Origin: Anaerocolumna sp.
GTDB lineage: Bacteria; Bacillota; Clostridia; Lachnospirales; Lachnospiraceae
DNA length: 64,000 bases
Direction of reading: 5' to 3'
Assembly (NCBI GenBank): GCA_029256725.1
Contig: JAQSXJ010000003.1
Span: forward strand, 1-64,000
The notes below the pieces were generated by a model. That model was not told where the DNA came from and did no database searches. It worked only from the letters and a program-made list of their open reading frames with translations. Shown here one piece after another: positions 51,532-60,271 of the stretch. The position numbers were made by a program, and so were the translations under genes. Positions within the stretch are counted from its first letter, which is position 1. Each line of letters begins with the position of its first letter.

Positions 51532-54167
51532 TGGGTATTGGCATGAATAATGTAAAGGATAGAGAAGGCTTTCATCCTTCAAAAGAAATTGTAAAAAGCC
51601 CTCGTATTTCGATGCTTATAGAGGATTTGTATGCCTCTATGCCGGTAATTGAAGCTGACAGGGCAGTTCTTCTTACTGAGAGCTATAAAAGTACCGAAGG
51701 AGAACCGATTATCAGAAGAAGAGCAAAAGCATTTTATCATATATTAAAGAACATTCCTATTACCATACGTCCTTTAGAGCTGATAGCCGGCAGTGCTACC
51801 AAAGCGCCACGAGGCTGTCAGGTGTTTCCTGAGTTTTCCTATCAGTGGCTGTTGGAAGAATTTGATACGATCGAGAAGAGAAGCGCCGACCCTTTCTATA
51901 TAGCAGAAGATACAAAAGAAACCTTAAGAAATGTTTATACATACTGGCAAGGCAAAACAACCAGCGAACTGGCAACCTCCTATATGGCACCGGAAACAAA
52001 GCTTGCCATGGAACATAATGTATTTACTCCCGGAAACTATTTCTATAATGGTGTAGGTCACGTAACGGTTGCTTATGAGAAAGTATTGGAAATAGGTTAT
52101 GAAGGAATTAAAGGAGAAGCGGTAAAAGCGCTTGCAGAACTTAAAGTATCCGATATGGATTATGGGAAACGCAGTGAATTTCTTAAAGCTGTTATTCTAA
52201 GCTGTGAAGCTGCCTGCCTTTATGCCGAACGATATGCTGTGCTGGCAAAAGAAGAAGCAGCAGCCTGTCAGGATGCAAAGAGAAAAGAAGAACTGCTTCA
52301 GGTAGCAAAAAACTGCAGCAGAGTTCCAAGATACGGTGCTACTTCCTTTTACGAAGCCTGCCAGTCCTTCTGGTTTGTACAGATGCTTTTACAGGTGGAA
52401 TCAAGCGGACATTCCATCTCCCCCGGAAGATTTGATCAATATATGTATCCGTATTATGAGAAGGATTTAAAAGAAGGAAAATTAACCATAGAATTTGCCC
52501 AGGAACTTATGGATTGTATCTGGGTCAAGCTAAATGATTTGAATAAAGTAAGAGACGCAGCTTCTGCGGAAGGTTTTGCGGGTTACAGTCTGTTCCAGAA
52601 TCTTATAGCCGGTGGCCAGAACAGAGAAGGTATTGATGTAACCAATGATCTTTCCTATATGAGTATAGAAGCCTCCATGCATGTAATGCTTCCTCAGCCG
52701 TCACTGTCCGTCAGAGTATGGAATAAGACACCACATGAATTTCTGGTAAAAGCTGCAAAGCTTACAAGAACAGGCATCGGACTTCCTGCCTATTATAACG
52801 ATGAAGTAGTTATACCTTCTCTGGTAAACAGAGGGCTGACCCTTGCGGATGCCAGAGAGTATAATATCATTGGCTGTGTGGAACCACAGAAAGCCGGCAA
52901 GACTGACGGCTGGCATGATGCTGCCTTCTTTAATATGTTACGTCCTTTGGAATTTGCTTTTCATAACGGTAGAGATAAGGGTGAACTGGTAGGTGTACCT
53001 ACCGGTGAAGTAGAAGAGATGAACTCTTTTGAAGAACTCTTTGATGCCTACAAAAAGCAGATGAATTATATGATAGAGCTGCTGGTGAATGCTGATAACT
53101 CTATTGATCTTGCACATAGTGAAAGATGCCCCCTGCCTTATCTTTCTTCTATGGTAGAGGATTGTATCGGCAGAGGTAAAAGCGTACAGGAGGGCGGAGC
53201 TATCTATAACTTTACCGGACCTCAGGGCTTTGGTATTGCGAATATGACTGATTCCCTTTATGCCATAAAGAAACTGGTATTTGAGCAGAAGAAATATACA
53301 CTGATTGATTTTAAAAATGCTATGGTGGGTAATTTTGGACATGGAATATCCTCCTCTGAAACAGAAGAAAATTCCTTCCAAAAGGCAGAAGATAGTTTCT
53401 TCCAAAAAGCTGAAGATAGTTTCTTCCAAAAAGCTGAAGAAACCACAAAAGCTGTTGTGAAGAAACTGCTGGAGCAGGGAGTAAAGGTCGGAGAAAAAGA
53501 GATAAAAGAAATCCTTGCAGTAACTTTAAAAGACGGAGTTTCAGCAGAGCAAGGGAATAGATGGGAACAACTGCTTCGTGATATAAACGACCTTCCCAAG
53601 TTTGGAAATGATATAGAAGACGTCGATCTCTTTGCCAGAGAAATAGCTTATACCTATACGAAACCCATGGAGAATTTTAAGAATCCTAGAGGTGGTTCTT
53701 ATCAAGCAGGGCTTTACCCCGTATCAGCCAATGTGCCGTTAGGTGCACAGACTGGAGCCACTCCTGATGGAAGATTAAGTTGTACACCGATTGCTGATGG
53801 TGTATCCCCTGCTTCTGGAAGAGATACCCATGGACCTACCGCGGCAGCTAACTCTGTTGCTAAGTTAGATCATTTTATTGCTTCTAATGGAACGTTATTC
53901 AATCAGAAGTTCCATCCCTCCGCTCTTAGCGGTGTCAGAGGAATTGATAACTTTATCTCTCTGATAAGAGCATATTTTGACCAGAAGGGAAGTCATATGC
54001 AGTTTAATGTAGTTAGTCGTGATACCCTTATTGATGCCCAGAAACATCCGGATAATTATAAGAATCTGGTAGTCAGAGTTGCAGGGTACAGTGCATTATT
54101 CACGACTTTGTCCAGGTCACTGCAGGATGATATTATAGCCAGAACAGAACAGGGATTTCCGGGATAA
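51531..54167 (+). CDS. B12-independent 1,2-propanediol dehydratase (glycyl radical enzyme)
   Basis: It dehydrates 1,2-propanediol to propionaldehyde by radical chemistry within the microcompartment. The 878-residue protein has the thiyl-radical Cys and general-base Glu in NIIGCVEPQ, the pair typical of diol/glycerol dehydratases, and the C-terminal glycyl-radical loop RVAGYSALF. Residues 614-638 contain three copies of an 8-residue unit (FFQKAEDS-like) encoded by a 24-nt tandem repeat; this lies in the linker before the C-terminal domain. ATG 51531 has a weak AAGG upstream; ATG 51543 is the alternative. Its activase is encoded next. Family members of this class are typically about 840-850 residues, so the insert explains part of the extra length. 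Confidence 0.94.
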   Translation: MGIGMNNVKDREGFHPSKEIVKSPRISMLIEDLYASMPVIEADRAVLLTESYKSTEGEPIIRRRAKAFYHILKNIPITIRPLELIAGSATKAPRGCQVFPEFSYQWLLEEFDTIEKRSADPFYIAEDTKETLRNVYTYWQGKTTSELATSYMAPETKLAMEHNVFTPGNYFYNGVGHVTVAYEKVLEIGYEGIKGEAVKALAELKVSDMDYGKRSEFLKAVILSCEAACLYAERYAVLAKEEAAACQDAKRKEELLQVAKNCSRVPRYGATSFYEACQSFWFVQMLLQVESSGHSISPGRFDQYMYPYYEKDLKEGKLTIEFAQELMDCIWVKLNDLNKVRDAASAEGFAGYSLFQNLIAGGQNREGIDVTNDLSYMSIEASMHVMLPQPSLSVRVWNKTPHEFLVKAAKLTRTGIGLPAYYNDEVVIPSLVNRGLTLADAREYNIIGCVEPQKAGKTDGWHDAAFFNMLRPLEFAFHNGRDKGELVGVPTGEVEEMNSFEELFDAYKKQMNYMIELLVNADNSIDLAHSERCPLPYLSSMVEDCIGRGKSVQEGGAIYNFTGPQGFGIANMTDSLYAIKKLVFEQKKYTLIDFKNAMVGNFGHGISSSETEENSFQKAEDSFFQKAEDSFFQKAEETTKAVVKKLLEQGVKVGEKEIKEILAVTLKDGVSAEQGNRWEQLLRDINDLPKFGNDIEDVDLFAREIAYTYTKPMENFKNPRGGSYQAGLYPVSANVPLGAQTGATPDGRLSCTPIADGVSPASGRDTHGPTAAANSVAKLDHFIASNGTLFNQKFHPSALSGVRGIDNFISLIRAYFDQKGSHMQFNVVSRDTLIDAQKHPDNYKNLVVRVAGYSALFTTLSRSLQDDIIARTEQGFPG
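53372..53443 (+). repeat. In-frame 24-nt tandem repeat, three copies
   Basis: Units 53372-53395, 53396-53419 and 53420-53443 share the core TTCCAAAA.GC.GAAGA. The second and third are almost identical, which suggests a recent slippage duplication inside the glycyl radical enzyme gene. Confidence 0.95.
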
Positions 54168-54280
54168 AGATACTGTAATCAGATGCTTTAGCAGTGAAAT
54201 GCATCAGAACATTTATGATTTTTCAACTACGGATTCAGGAATATCGAATCAAAGATTTGATATTCACGAAAGGGATAATA

Positions 54281-55066
54281 ATGACAGGAAGAATATTCGA
54301 TATACAGAGATTTTCCATTCATGACGGACCCGGTATACGTACCATTGTGTTTCTGAAGGGCTGTTACTTAAGATGCAGATGGTGCTGTAATCCGGAATCC
54401 CAGGAATATGATATAGAGACCATGATGGTAGACGGAAAGCCTAAGATTATAGGCAGAGATGTAACCGTTAAAGAAGTGTTGGAAGAGGTTATGAAAGACC
54501 TTCCATATTACAGAAGATCCGGGGGAGGGCTTACTCTCTCCGGAGGTGAAGCCCTCTGTCAGCCGGATTTTGCGGTGGAACTGTTGAAAACTGCAAGAGA
54601 GAATGGTATTAACACGGCTATGGAAAGCACGGGTTATTCTGAGTTTTCTGTAATTGAGAGGTATCTGCCCTGGCTGGATGTCTATCTGATGGACATTAAG
54701 CATATGGATTCTGTTAAACATGAAGAATATACCGGAAGACCCAACAGTCTGATACTTGAGAATGCCAGAAAGATAGCGGAGAAGAACAGTACCAAGGGTG
54801 GTACACGTTTGGTTATAAGAGTACCGGTAATTCCAGAGTTTAATGCTACCACTAAGGAAATTAGTGCCATTGCAGAGTTTGCGAAAACACTTCCAGGAGT
54901 TACTGATTTACACCTGCTGCCCTATCACCGATTGGGTCAGGATAAATATACCGGACTTAATAGAGAATATAAGATGCAGTATGTAGAACCTTTAAGCAAC
55001 GAAGCTATGGAAGGACTGCTTCAGGCAGCTTTAAAATCAGGTCTTAATTGTGAGATAGGCGGATAA
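54281..55066 (+). CDS. Glycyl radical enzyme activase (radical SAM)
   Basis: It uses S-adenosylmethionine and a [4Fe-4S] cluster to install the glycyl radical on the dehydratase. The 261-residue protein has the N-terminal RFSIHDGPGIRTIVFLKGC and the cluster motif CYLRCRWC. YRRSGGGLTLSGGEAL is the SAM-binding GGE region. The ferredoxin-like insert with two extra clusters found in many dehydratase activases is absent, so it is as short as pyruvate formate-lyase activase. ATG 54281 (AAAGGGA upstream) is preferred over an in-frame start at 54194 lacking conservation. Confidence 0.93.
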   Translation: MTGRIFDIQRFSIHDGPGIRTIVFLKGCYLRCRWCCNPESQEYDIETMMVDGKPKIIGRDVTVKEVLEEVMKDLPYYRRSGGGLTLSGGEALCQPDFAVELLKTARENGINTAMESTGYSEFSVIERYLPWLDVYLMDIKHMDSVKHEEYTGRPNSLILENARKIAEKNSTKGGTRLVIRVPVIPEFNATTKEISAIAEFAKTLPGVTDLHLLPYHRLGQDKYTGLNREYKMQYVEPLSNEAMEGLLQAALKSGLNCEIGG

Positions 55067-55080
55067 GGGAGGAGAAACAG

Positions 55081-55458
55081 ATGAATTTTCAGGATATGAT
55101 ATCCAATGACAATAAAATGAGAATCATTCAGGAAATCGTTCCCGGTAAACAGATTACATTGGCACATATTATCGCAGGGCCTGATCAGGTTCTGTATAAG
55201 AAGCTGGGATTGAATCCGGAAATAGATTATCAGAAAGCTGCCATCGGCATTCTTACTGTTTCCCCCAGTGAGACGGCGATAATAGCAGGAGATATTGCAA
55301 TCAAAACCTCTGGTGTGGAACTTGGGTTTGTTGACCGTTTCAGCGGTACTTTGATTGTTACAGGAAGTGTTTCAGAAGTGGAAACATCTCTGAAAGCGAT
55401 ACTGGATTATGCTGTGGAGAAATTAAATTTTTCCGTATGTGAGCTTACCAGAACATGA
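55081..55458 (+). CDS. PduU/EutS-type permuted shell protein
   Basis: The 125-residue protein has a circularly permuted BMC domain. The N-terminal stretch RIIQEIVPGKQITLAHIIAGP is characteristic of PduU/EutS, where it forms a small beta-barrel over the hexamer. KAAIGILTVSPSETAIIAGDIAIK and GTLIVTGSVSEVETSLKAIL complete the domain. A strong GGGAGGAG precedes the ATG. It overlaps the EutP gene by 4 nt; PduU and PduV neighbour each other in Pdu loci in the same way. Confidence 0.95.
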   Translation: MNFQDMISNDNKMRIIQEIVPGKQITLAHIIAGPDQVLYKKLGLNPEIDYQKAAIGILTVSPSETAIIAGDIAIKTSGVELGFVDRFSGTLIVTGSVSEVETSLKAILDYAVEKLNFSVCELTRT

Positions 55459-55880
55459 AAAAGCTGATACTGATCGGAAGAAGTGAAAGTGGTAAAACAA
55501 CTCTTACCCAGGCGCTTAAGGGTGAGAAGCTTCAATATGCCAAAACTCAGGCAACAGATTATATGGATATGCTGATTGATACACCCGGTGAGTACGCACA
55601 GACAAAATCTCTTGCAAGTGCATTAGCACTCTATGCATATGAAGCAGACGTAGTTGGGCTGCTGCTCGGTGCCACAGAGGATTATTCCCTGTTCAGTCCC
55701 AATATTACCAGCCTTGTTAACAGAGAAGTGATTGGTATAGTAACTCAGATAGACAAACTGGAGGCTAACTGTGTCAGAGCGGGAGAATGGTTAAAACTGG
55801 CGGGCTGCCATCGTATTTTCTACGTAAGTGCAGTTACCGGTGAAGGTCTTACAGAACTAAGGCAATATCTTATGCAATAG
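55455..55880 (+). CDS. EutP/PduV-family small GTPase-like protein
   Basis: The 141-residue protein has the Walker A/G1 motif GRSESGKTTL, the G3 motif DTPGEY, a G4-like TQID where NKxD is usual, and the G5 region VSAVTGEG. PduV is reported to associate with the outside of the shell and to affect microcompartment movement. Here it ends the cluster and is followed by a terminator. Confidence 0.92.
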   Translation: MKKLILIGRSESGKTTLTQALKGEKLQYAKTQATDYMDMLIDTPGEYAQTKSLASALALYAYEADVVGLLLGATEDYSLFSPNITSLVNREVIGIVTQIDKLEANCVRAGEWLKLAGCHRIFYVSAVTGEGLTELRQYLMQ

Positions 55881-55906
55881 ATAAAAAAATATTATTGATA
55901 TACGTA

Positions 55907-55945
55907 GGAAACTCCGGGGTATATAAAAACCCAGGAGTTTTTTTT
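55907..55945 (+). terminator. Terminator ending the microcompartment cluster
   Basis: AAACTCC.GGGT pairs with ACCC.GGAGTTT, followed by a run of T. Confidence 0.92.
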
Positions 55946-56107
55946 AAGAATGTTTTGCTCTTTTTCCCTTTGTTTACTATAATAGAAGATGAGTAATTTA
56001 TAGAATGACATTTAATTATATCAGAAGTAAAATTTAATCCAATTCATGAGGTGGATAAAGAAGGTCATTTATAAAGAAGTACATTTATATAAGAAAGGTG
56101 ATTTGTT

Positions 56108-56887
56108 ATGGATACTATTTCATTGGGGATATTAATTCCCTTTATAGGAACAACTCTGGGTTCGGCCTTTGTGTTTCTGCTTAAAAATCGAATCAACCCG
56201 TTGGTTCAGAAGATTCTTCTGGGGTTTGCCTCCGGCGTAATGGTGGCTGCTTCTGTTTGGTCGTTGTTAATTCCGGCAATTGATATGTCAGAGGATATGG
56301 GAAAACTATCTTTTGTACCAGCAATAACGGGTTTTGGATTAGGGATTGCCTTCTTGCTGCTGTTAGATAAAATTGTTCCCCATTTGCATCTTGACAAGGA
56401 AGAACCAGAGGGAATCAGTACCACCTTTAAGAAAAGCACCATGCTGGTACTGGCAGTTACGTTGCATAACATACCGGAAGGAATGGCAGTAGGTGTCGTG
56501 TTTGCGGGACTGATGCAGGGTAATACAGACATTACCTTTGCTGGTGCTATGGCATTGGCAATCGGTATCGCTATTCAGAATGTTCCCGAAGGAGCAATCA
56601 TTTCTCTCCCTCTTAAAAGTGAAGGAACCAGCAGAGGAAAAGCATTCTTATACGGCATGTCCTCTGGTGTTGTAGAACCTATAGCTGCCTTGATAACAAT
56701 TCTCCTGACTGGTCTGGTAGTTCCTGTCTTGCCGTATTTACTTTCCTTTGCAGCAGGAGCAATGATCTATGTGGTGGTTGAAGAACTGATTCCGGAGGCA
56801 TCAGAAGGAGAGCATTCCAATATCGGTACCATTGGTTTTGCTATAGGGTTTATGATTATGATGACCTTAGATGTTGCTTTAGGTTAA
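56108..56887 (+). CDS. ZIP-family metal transporter
   Basis: The 259-residue membrane protein has about eight hydrophobic segments. The metal-site helices are LHNIPEGMAVGVVF and IQNVPEGAIIS (N/H-x-x-x-E pattern), with a small His-containing loop (PHLHLDKEEPEG) between helices. It imports zinc or a similar divalent cation. GAAAGGTG lies before the ATG. Zinc is needed by PduL, the alcohol dehydrogenase and the aldolase nearby, but no shared regulation is seen. Confidence 0.92.
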   Translation: MDTISLGILIPFIGTTLGSAFVFLLKNRINPLVQKILLGFASGVMVAASVWSLLIPAIDMSEDMGKLSFVPAITGFGLGIAFLLLLDKIVPHLHLDKEEPEGISTTFKKSTMLVLAVTLHNIPEGMAVGVVFAGLMQGNTDITFAGAMALAIGIAIQNVPEGAIISLPLKSEGTSRGKAFLYGMSSGVVEPIAALITILLTGLVVPVLPYLLSFAAGAMIYVVVEELIPEASEGEHSNIGTIGFAIGFMIMMTLDVALG

Positions 56888-56906
56888 AACTTTTTCAGGG
56901 AAGGAA

Positions 56907-57890
56907 GTGGGTATCATCCACCAGGAACTCTTAGATAAATTAAAAGAGATAACAGAAGAAGAACAGGATATCTTATCCGGAAACAGTACGGTAGCTAGAG
57001 ATCTGTATACCAGTGAAAAGGATTTTGTCATTGACAGTAAGAAGATGCTTGCCAAAGGCAAACTCATAGATGTCAGGACACATACCCGATTTGTACATTT
57101 TCCAAAGCATAAGCATAACTATATCGAAATCATCTATATGGTAAGCGGCAGTACTACCCACATCATCAATGACAATAGTAAGGTAGTCTTAAACCAAGGG
57201 GATATGCTGTTTCTGAATCAGAATGCATACCAGGAAATACTCCCTGCAGGACTAGAAGATATTGCAATTAACTTTATAGTTCTGACAGAATTCTTTGATG
57301 TGGCTTTTCAAATGCTGGATGGTGAGAATCTGTTGAAGAATTTCTTGGTGGATTCTCTGCGTCAGGATAATAAGACCGCGGGATATCTGTATTTTAAAGT
57401 AGCAGATATCCTGCCGGTTCAGAATCTTATCGAAAATATGATCTGGTCTATATTAAATGAGCAGGTCAATAAAAGAAAGATTAATCAGACTACCATGGGG
57501 TTATTATTCCTGCAGCTCTTAAATTATACGGACAAAATTGAGCAGGGTGAGGATGACCCTTACGATAATTACCTCACATTATCAGTATTACGTCATATAG
57601 AAGAGAATTACCGGGACAGCAATCTGACAGTATTGGCAAAAGACTTAAATCAACCGATATATCTGCTTAGCAGGCTTGTCAAACGGAGCACAGGTTATAC
57701 CTATAAGGAACTGCTGCAGCGTAAACGGTTTCAGAAAGCCGTTGAATTGCTTGGAAACACGACCCTTTCGGTTAATGATATTATATCAGCGGTTGGATAT
57801 GACAATACAAGCTATTTTCATAGGGTATTCAGAGAAAAATATAAGATGTCACCAAGACAGTTCCGAACCATGAAACAGCAGGAACCATAA
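56907..57890 (+). CDS. AraC-family transcriptional regulator
   Basis: The 327-residue protein has an N-terminal cupin-like sensor (HFPKHKHNYIEIIYMVSGSTTHIIND...GDMLFLNQNAYQEI). Its C-terminal AraC helices are LTVLAKDLNQPIYLLSRLVKRS and VNDIISAVGYDNTSYFHRVFREKYKMSPRQFR. It starts at GTG 56907 after AGGGAAGG, 20 nt beyond the ZIP gene. It probably controls the deacetylase or nearby sugar genes, which is inference from position only. Confidence 0.88.
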   Translation: MGIIHQELLDKLKEITEEEQDILSGNSTVARDLYTSEKDFVIDSKKMLAKGKLIDVRTHTRFVHFPKHKHNYIEIIYMVSGSTTHIINDNSKVVLNQGDMLFLNQNAYQEILPAGLEDIAINFIVLTEFFDVAFQMLDGENLLKNFLVDSLRQDNKTAGYLYFKVADILPVQNLIENMIWSILNEQVNKRKINQTTMGLLFLQLLNYTDKIEQGEDDPYDNYLTLSVLRHIEENYRDSNLTVLAKDLNQPIYLLSRLVKRSTGYTYKELLQRKRFQKAVELLGNTTLSVNDIISAVGYDNTSYFHRVFREKYKMSPRQFRTMKQQEP

Positions 57891-57977
57891 GGTAAGCAAA
57901 TGTTATAACTATTTAGTCTTAATCAAGCTAACGTTAAAACAAGCACAATATAAGAAAGCGTGAGGGAAAAGGAAATA

Positions 57978-58793
57978 ATGGATAACCAGGCACTAAAAAA
58001 TATTTATATATGTTACCCGGAAGGAAAACACAAAGTATTGACCATGAGCTATGATGACGGTAAATTAGAGGACCGCAAACTGATATCTATATTCAACCAG
58101 TATGGTATCAAAGGTTCCTTTCATTTGAATTCAGGCCTTGATGGAGAACAATACATTCCTTCATCAGAGTACATAGAGCTTTACAAAGGTCACGAGGTAT
58201 CCGCACATACCAGTACTCATCCGACCATTGCCCGTTCTCCGATAGAGCAGGTTGCCTTACAGGTACTAAAGGATAGGAAGGAATTAGAGGAGATAATGGG
58301 TTATCCGGTTAGAGGATTGTCTTATCCCAACGGCTCCTATTCGGAACCAATAAAGAAGCTTCTGCCATCTATGGGAATCCGTTATGCGAGAATTGTCGGT
58401 AATTCTGATGGTTTTGCACTTCCTTCTGATTATTACGAGTGGAAAGCGACCTGCCATCATAATCATAACTTACTTCAACTTGGCAAGGAATTCTGTGGTC
58501 TCTTTAAGACACAATACCTGTATATGATGTATGTATGGGGACACAGTTATGAATTTACTATTGATAACAATTGGAAATTGATGGAGGAATTCTGTGAAAT
58601 GATGGGGGGGAGAGAAGATATATGGTATGCTACCAATATACAGATAGTGGATTATACGGAGGCAGCGGACAGACTTCGTTTCACAGTGAACGGGGATAAG
58701 GTCTATAATCCTTCTTTTGATTCGGTCTGGATCAGTGTAAACGGCAAAGTCCTGGAAATTAAAGGTGGTACAAGTGTAACAATAGACATCTAG
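57978..58793 (+). CDS. Polysaccharide deacetylase family protein (CE4-like)
   Basis: The 271-residue protein has a NodB-type core. TMSYDDG holds the catalytic and metal Asp, and EVSAHTSTHPTI the HxxxH metal ligands. RGLSYPNGSYSE and MMYVWGHSYEF are later motifs of the fold. No signal peptide is present, so a cytoplasmic role on imported acetylated oligosaccharides is more likely than action on the cell wall. The last 50 residues form an extra beta segment (RLRFTVNGDKVYNPSFDSVW). ATG 57978 follows AAAAGGAA. Confidence 0.85.
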   Translation: MDNQALKNIYICYPEGKHKVLTMSYDDGKLEDRKLISIFNQYGIKGSFHLNSGLDGEQYIPSSEYIELYKGHEVSAHTSTHPTIARSPIEQVALQVLKDRKELEEIMGYPVRGLSYPNGSYSEPIKKLLPSMGIRYARIVGNSDGFALPSDYYEWKATCHHNHNLLQLGKEFCGLFKTQYLYMMYVWGHSYEFTIDNNWKLMEEFCEMMGGREDIWYATNIQIVDYTEAADRLRFTVNGDKVYNPSFDSVWISVNGKVLEIKGGTSVTIDI

Positions 58794-58822
58794 GTAAACT
58801 AATATTAGGGTAGGATAAATTA

Positions 58823-58869
58823 TAAAAAGAGATGGTTTCAGTATACTAACGGGAATCTCTCTTTTTTTC
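58823..58869 (+). terminator. Terminator after the deacetylase gene
   Basis: AAAAAGAGAT pairs with ATCTCTCTTTTT across an 18-nt loop, followed by a T-run. Confidence 0.8.
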
Positions 58870-58966
58870 ATACAAACTTATACCGTTAAGTTAATAGTAA
58901 TCGTCATTTGAAATAATAACTAATTGTAAACTGGGATGGAAACTGAAACAGCAGGATTGGGGGGAA

Positions 58967-59194
58967 ATGAAAGGGAGAGATGTTTTGAAAAGTGAATCAG
59001 CAGGAGTAAAAGCAATAAATATAGGTATTCAGGGTAGAGGGATAAAAGTGTTTATCGGTTATGCTTTTTTAATTTTGATGGTTTTGGTGTATTGTTTATT
59101 TCTAACTGCTTGCCAAGTTAAACAGTATAGCTCTGAAGAATTTGAAACTAATGGTCAAGATACTTTTTCAATATTGGGTTTATTGATTTCTTAA
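58967..59194 (+). CDS. Tiny lipoprotein or membrane-peptide candidate
   Basis: The 75-residue frame has a basic N-terminus (MKGRDVLKS, GIKVF), a 20-residue hydrophobic helix (IGYAFLILMVLVYCLFLTAC) ending in a lipobox-like LTAC at about residue 49, and a short polar tail. A G-rich ribosome binding site precedes the ATG and a strong terminator follows 20 nt after the stop, so it is probably expressed. The family is unknown, and the signal is longer than usual for a lipoprotein. Confidence 0.45.
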   Translation: MKGRDVLKSESAGVKAINIGIQGRGIKVFIGYAFLILMVLVYCLFLTACQVKQYSSEEFETNGQDTFSILGLLIS

Positions 59195-59213
59195 TACTAC
59201 TATGTGAGTGAGG

Positions 59214-59245
59214 CAGACAAGCTTTGAATGCTTGTCTGTTTTTTG
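59214..59245 (+). terminator. Terminator after the small frame
   Basis: CAGACAAGC pairs exactly with GCTTGTCTG across TTTGAAT, followed by six T. Confidence 0.93.
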
Positions 59246-60271
59246 TTAATAAAAAGAATACGGTAATATGTTTGGTTTAACTTTATAAATTAGCTAAGAC
59301 AGAAAATTCATTTAATAAGGTTATAAGAAATTAGAAATTCAAAAAATACATTCGGTTAATATGGACAAGCTAAATGAAACTAAAAAAATAAAGTAAATGA
59401 CTAAATAAGTAAATTAATGTTAATTACCATTTTGTGCATTGATTAAAAACGAGTAAAATCGACAAATGAGATATATTATAATAAAATAAAATAGTCAAAG
59501 TGCACAAATTAATTTAAGGATATTAGCCAAAGTGACAATTTGCATAATTTGTATTGAAGTAATAATGATTATATAGTAAAATTAACACATGAGTTAGAAA
59601 ATATTAAAAGAGAGTAAATGAAGGTAAATAAAACTAAAATTACTTAAATAAATTTGGTAAATGGTTAAATTTTAGTATGTTAAAATAATAGTTAAATATA
59701 ATAACAAAAGTAAGAGCTATATTTTAATTGTAAGAATTTAACAAAATGAAATTCTAATAACAAGAGTAAGAGATAAAACGGCAAAAATTAAGAAATTCAA
59801 TTCTAACGGCAAAAATTAAGAGACACAATTCTAACAGCAAAAATCAAGAGACGCAATTCTAACGACAAAATCAAGAGACAAAATTCTAACAGCAAAATCA
59901 AGAGACACAATTCTAACGACAAAAATCAAGAGACACAATTTTAATGACAAAAATCAAGAGACACAATTCTAACAGCAAAAATCAAGAGACACAATTTTAA
60001 TGACAAAAATCAAGAGACACAATTCTAACAGCAAAAATCAAGAGACACAACTCTAATGACAAAATCAATACACACAACTCTAACGACAAAATCCATTGAC
60101 ATAATTCAAATGACAAAATCAACAGGAATAATCAAATGACAAAATTACAGTAACAAACTCCATCGACGAAATTCAAGCAATATAAATCAAAGGTTTAACT
60201 CTAAGGGTAAAACCAAGACAAAACCAGCAAATATCATTTAAGAATGCAAATTTAGGCTTGAGGAGTGAATT
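59246..60271. repeat. Kilobase AT-rich gap with an AC-rich minisatellite
   Basis: About 59246-59755 is extremely AT-rich without recognisable genes. From about 59755 to 60130 a 27-28 nt unit (core AAATCAAGAGACACAATTCT, then AAC.GC or AATGAC) repeats roughly 13 times, degenerating at both ends. Because 28 is not a multiple of three, it is not a coding repeat. On the + strand it is nearly free of T-rich complement, so the leader of the mannanase mRNA would be unstructured. It could serve as a long 5' spacer or be a recombination-prone satellite. Confidence 0.85.

Noticed and set aside
59755..60130. A CRISPR array
   Set aside because: The units are contiguous and degenerate, with no unique spacers between them, and no cas genes are present.
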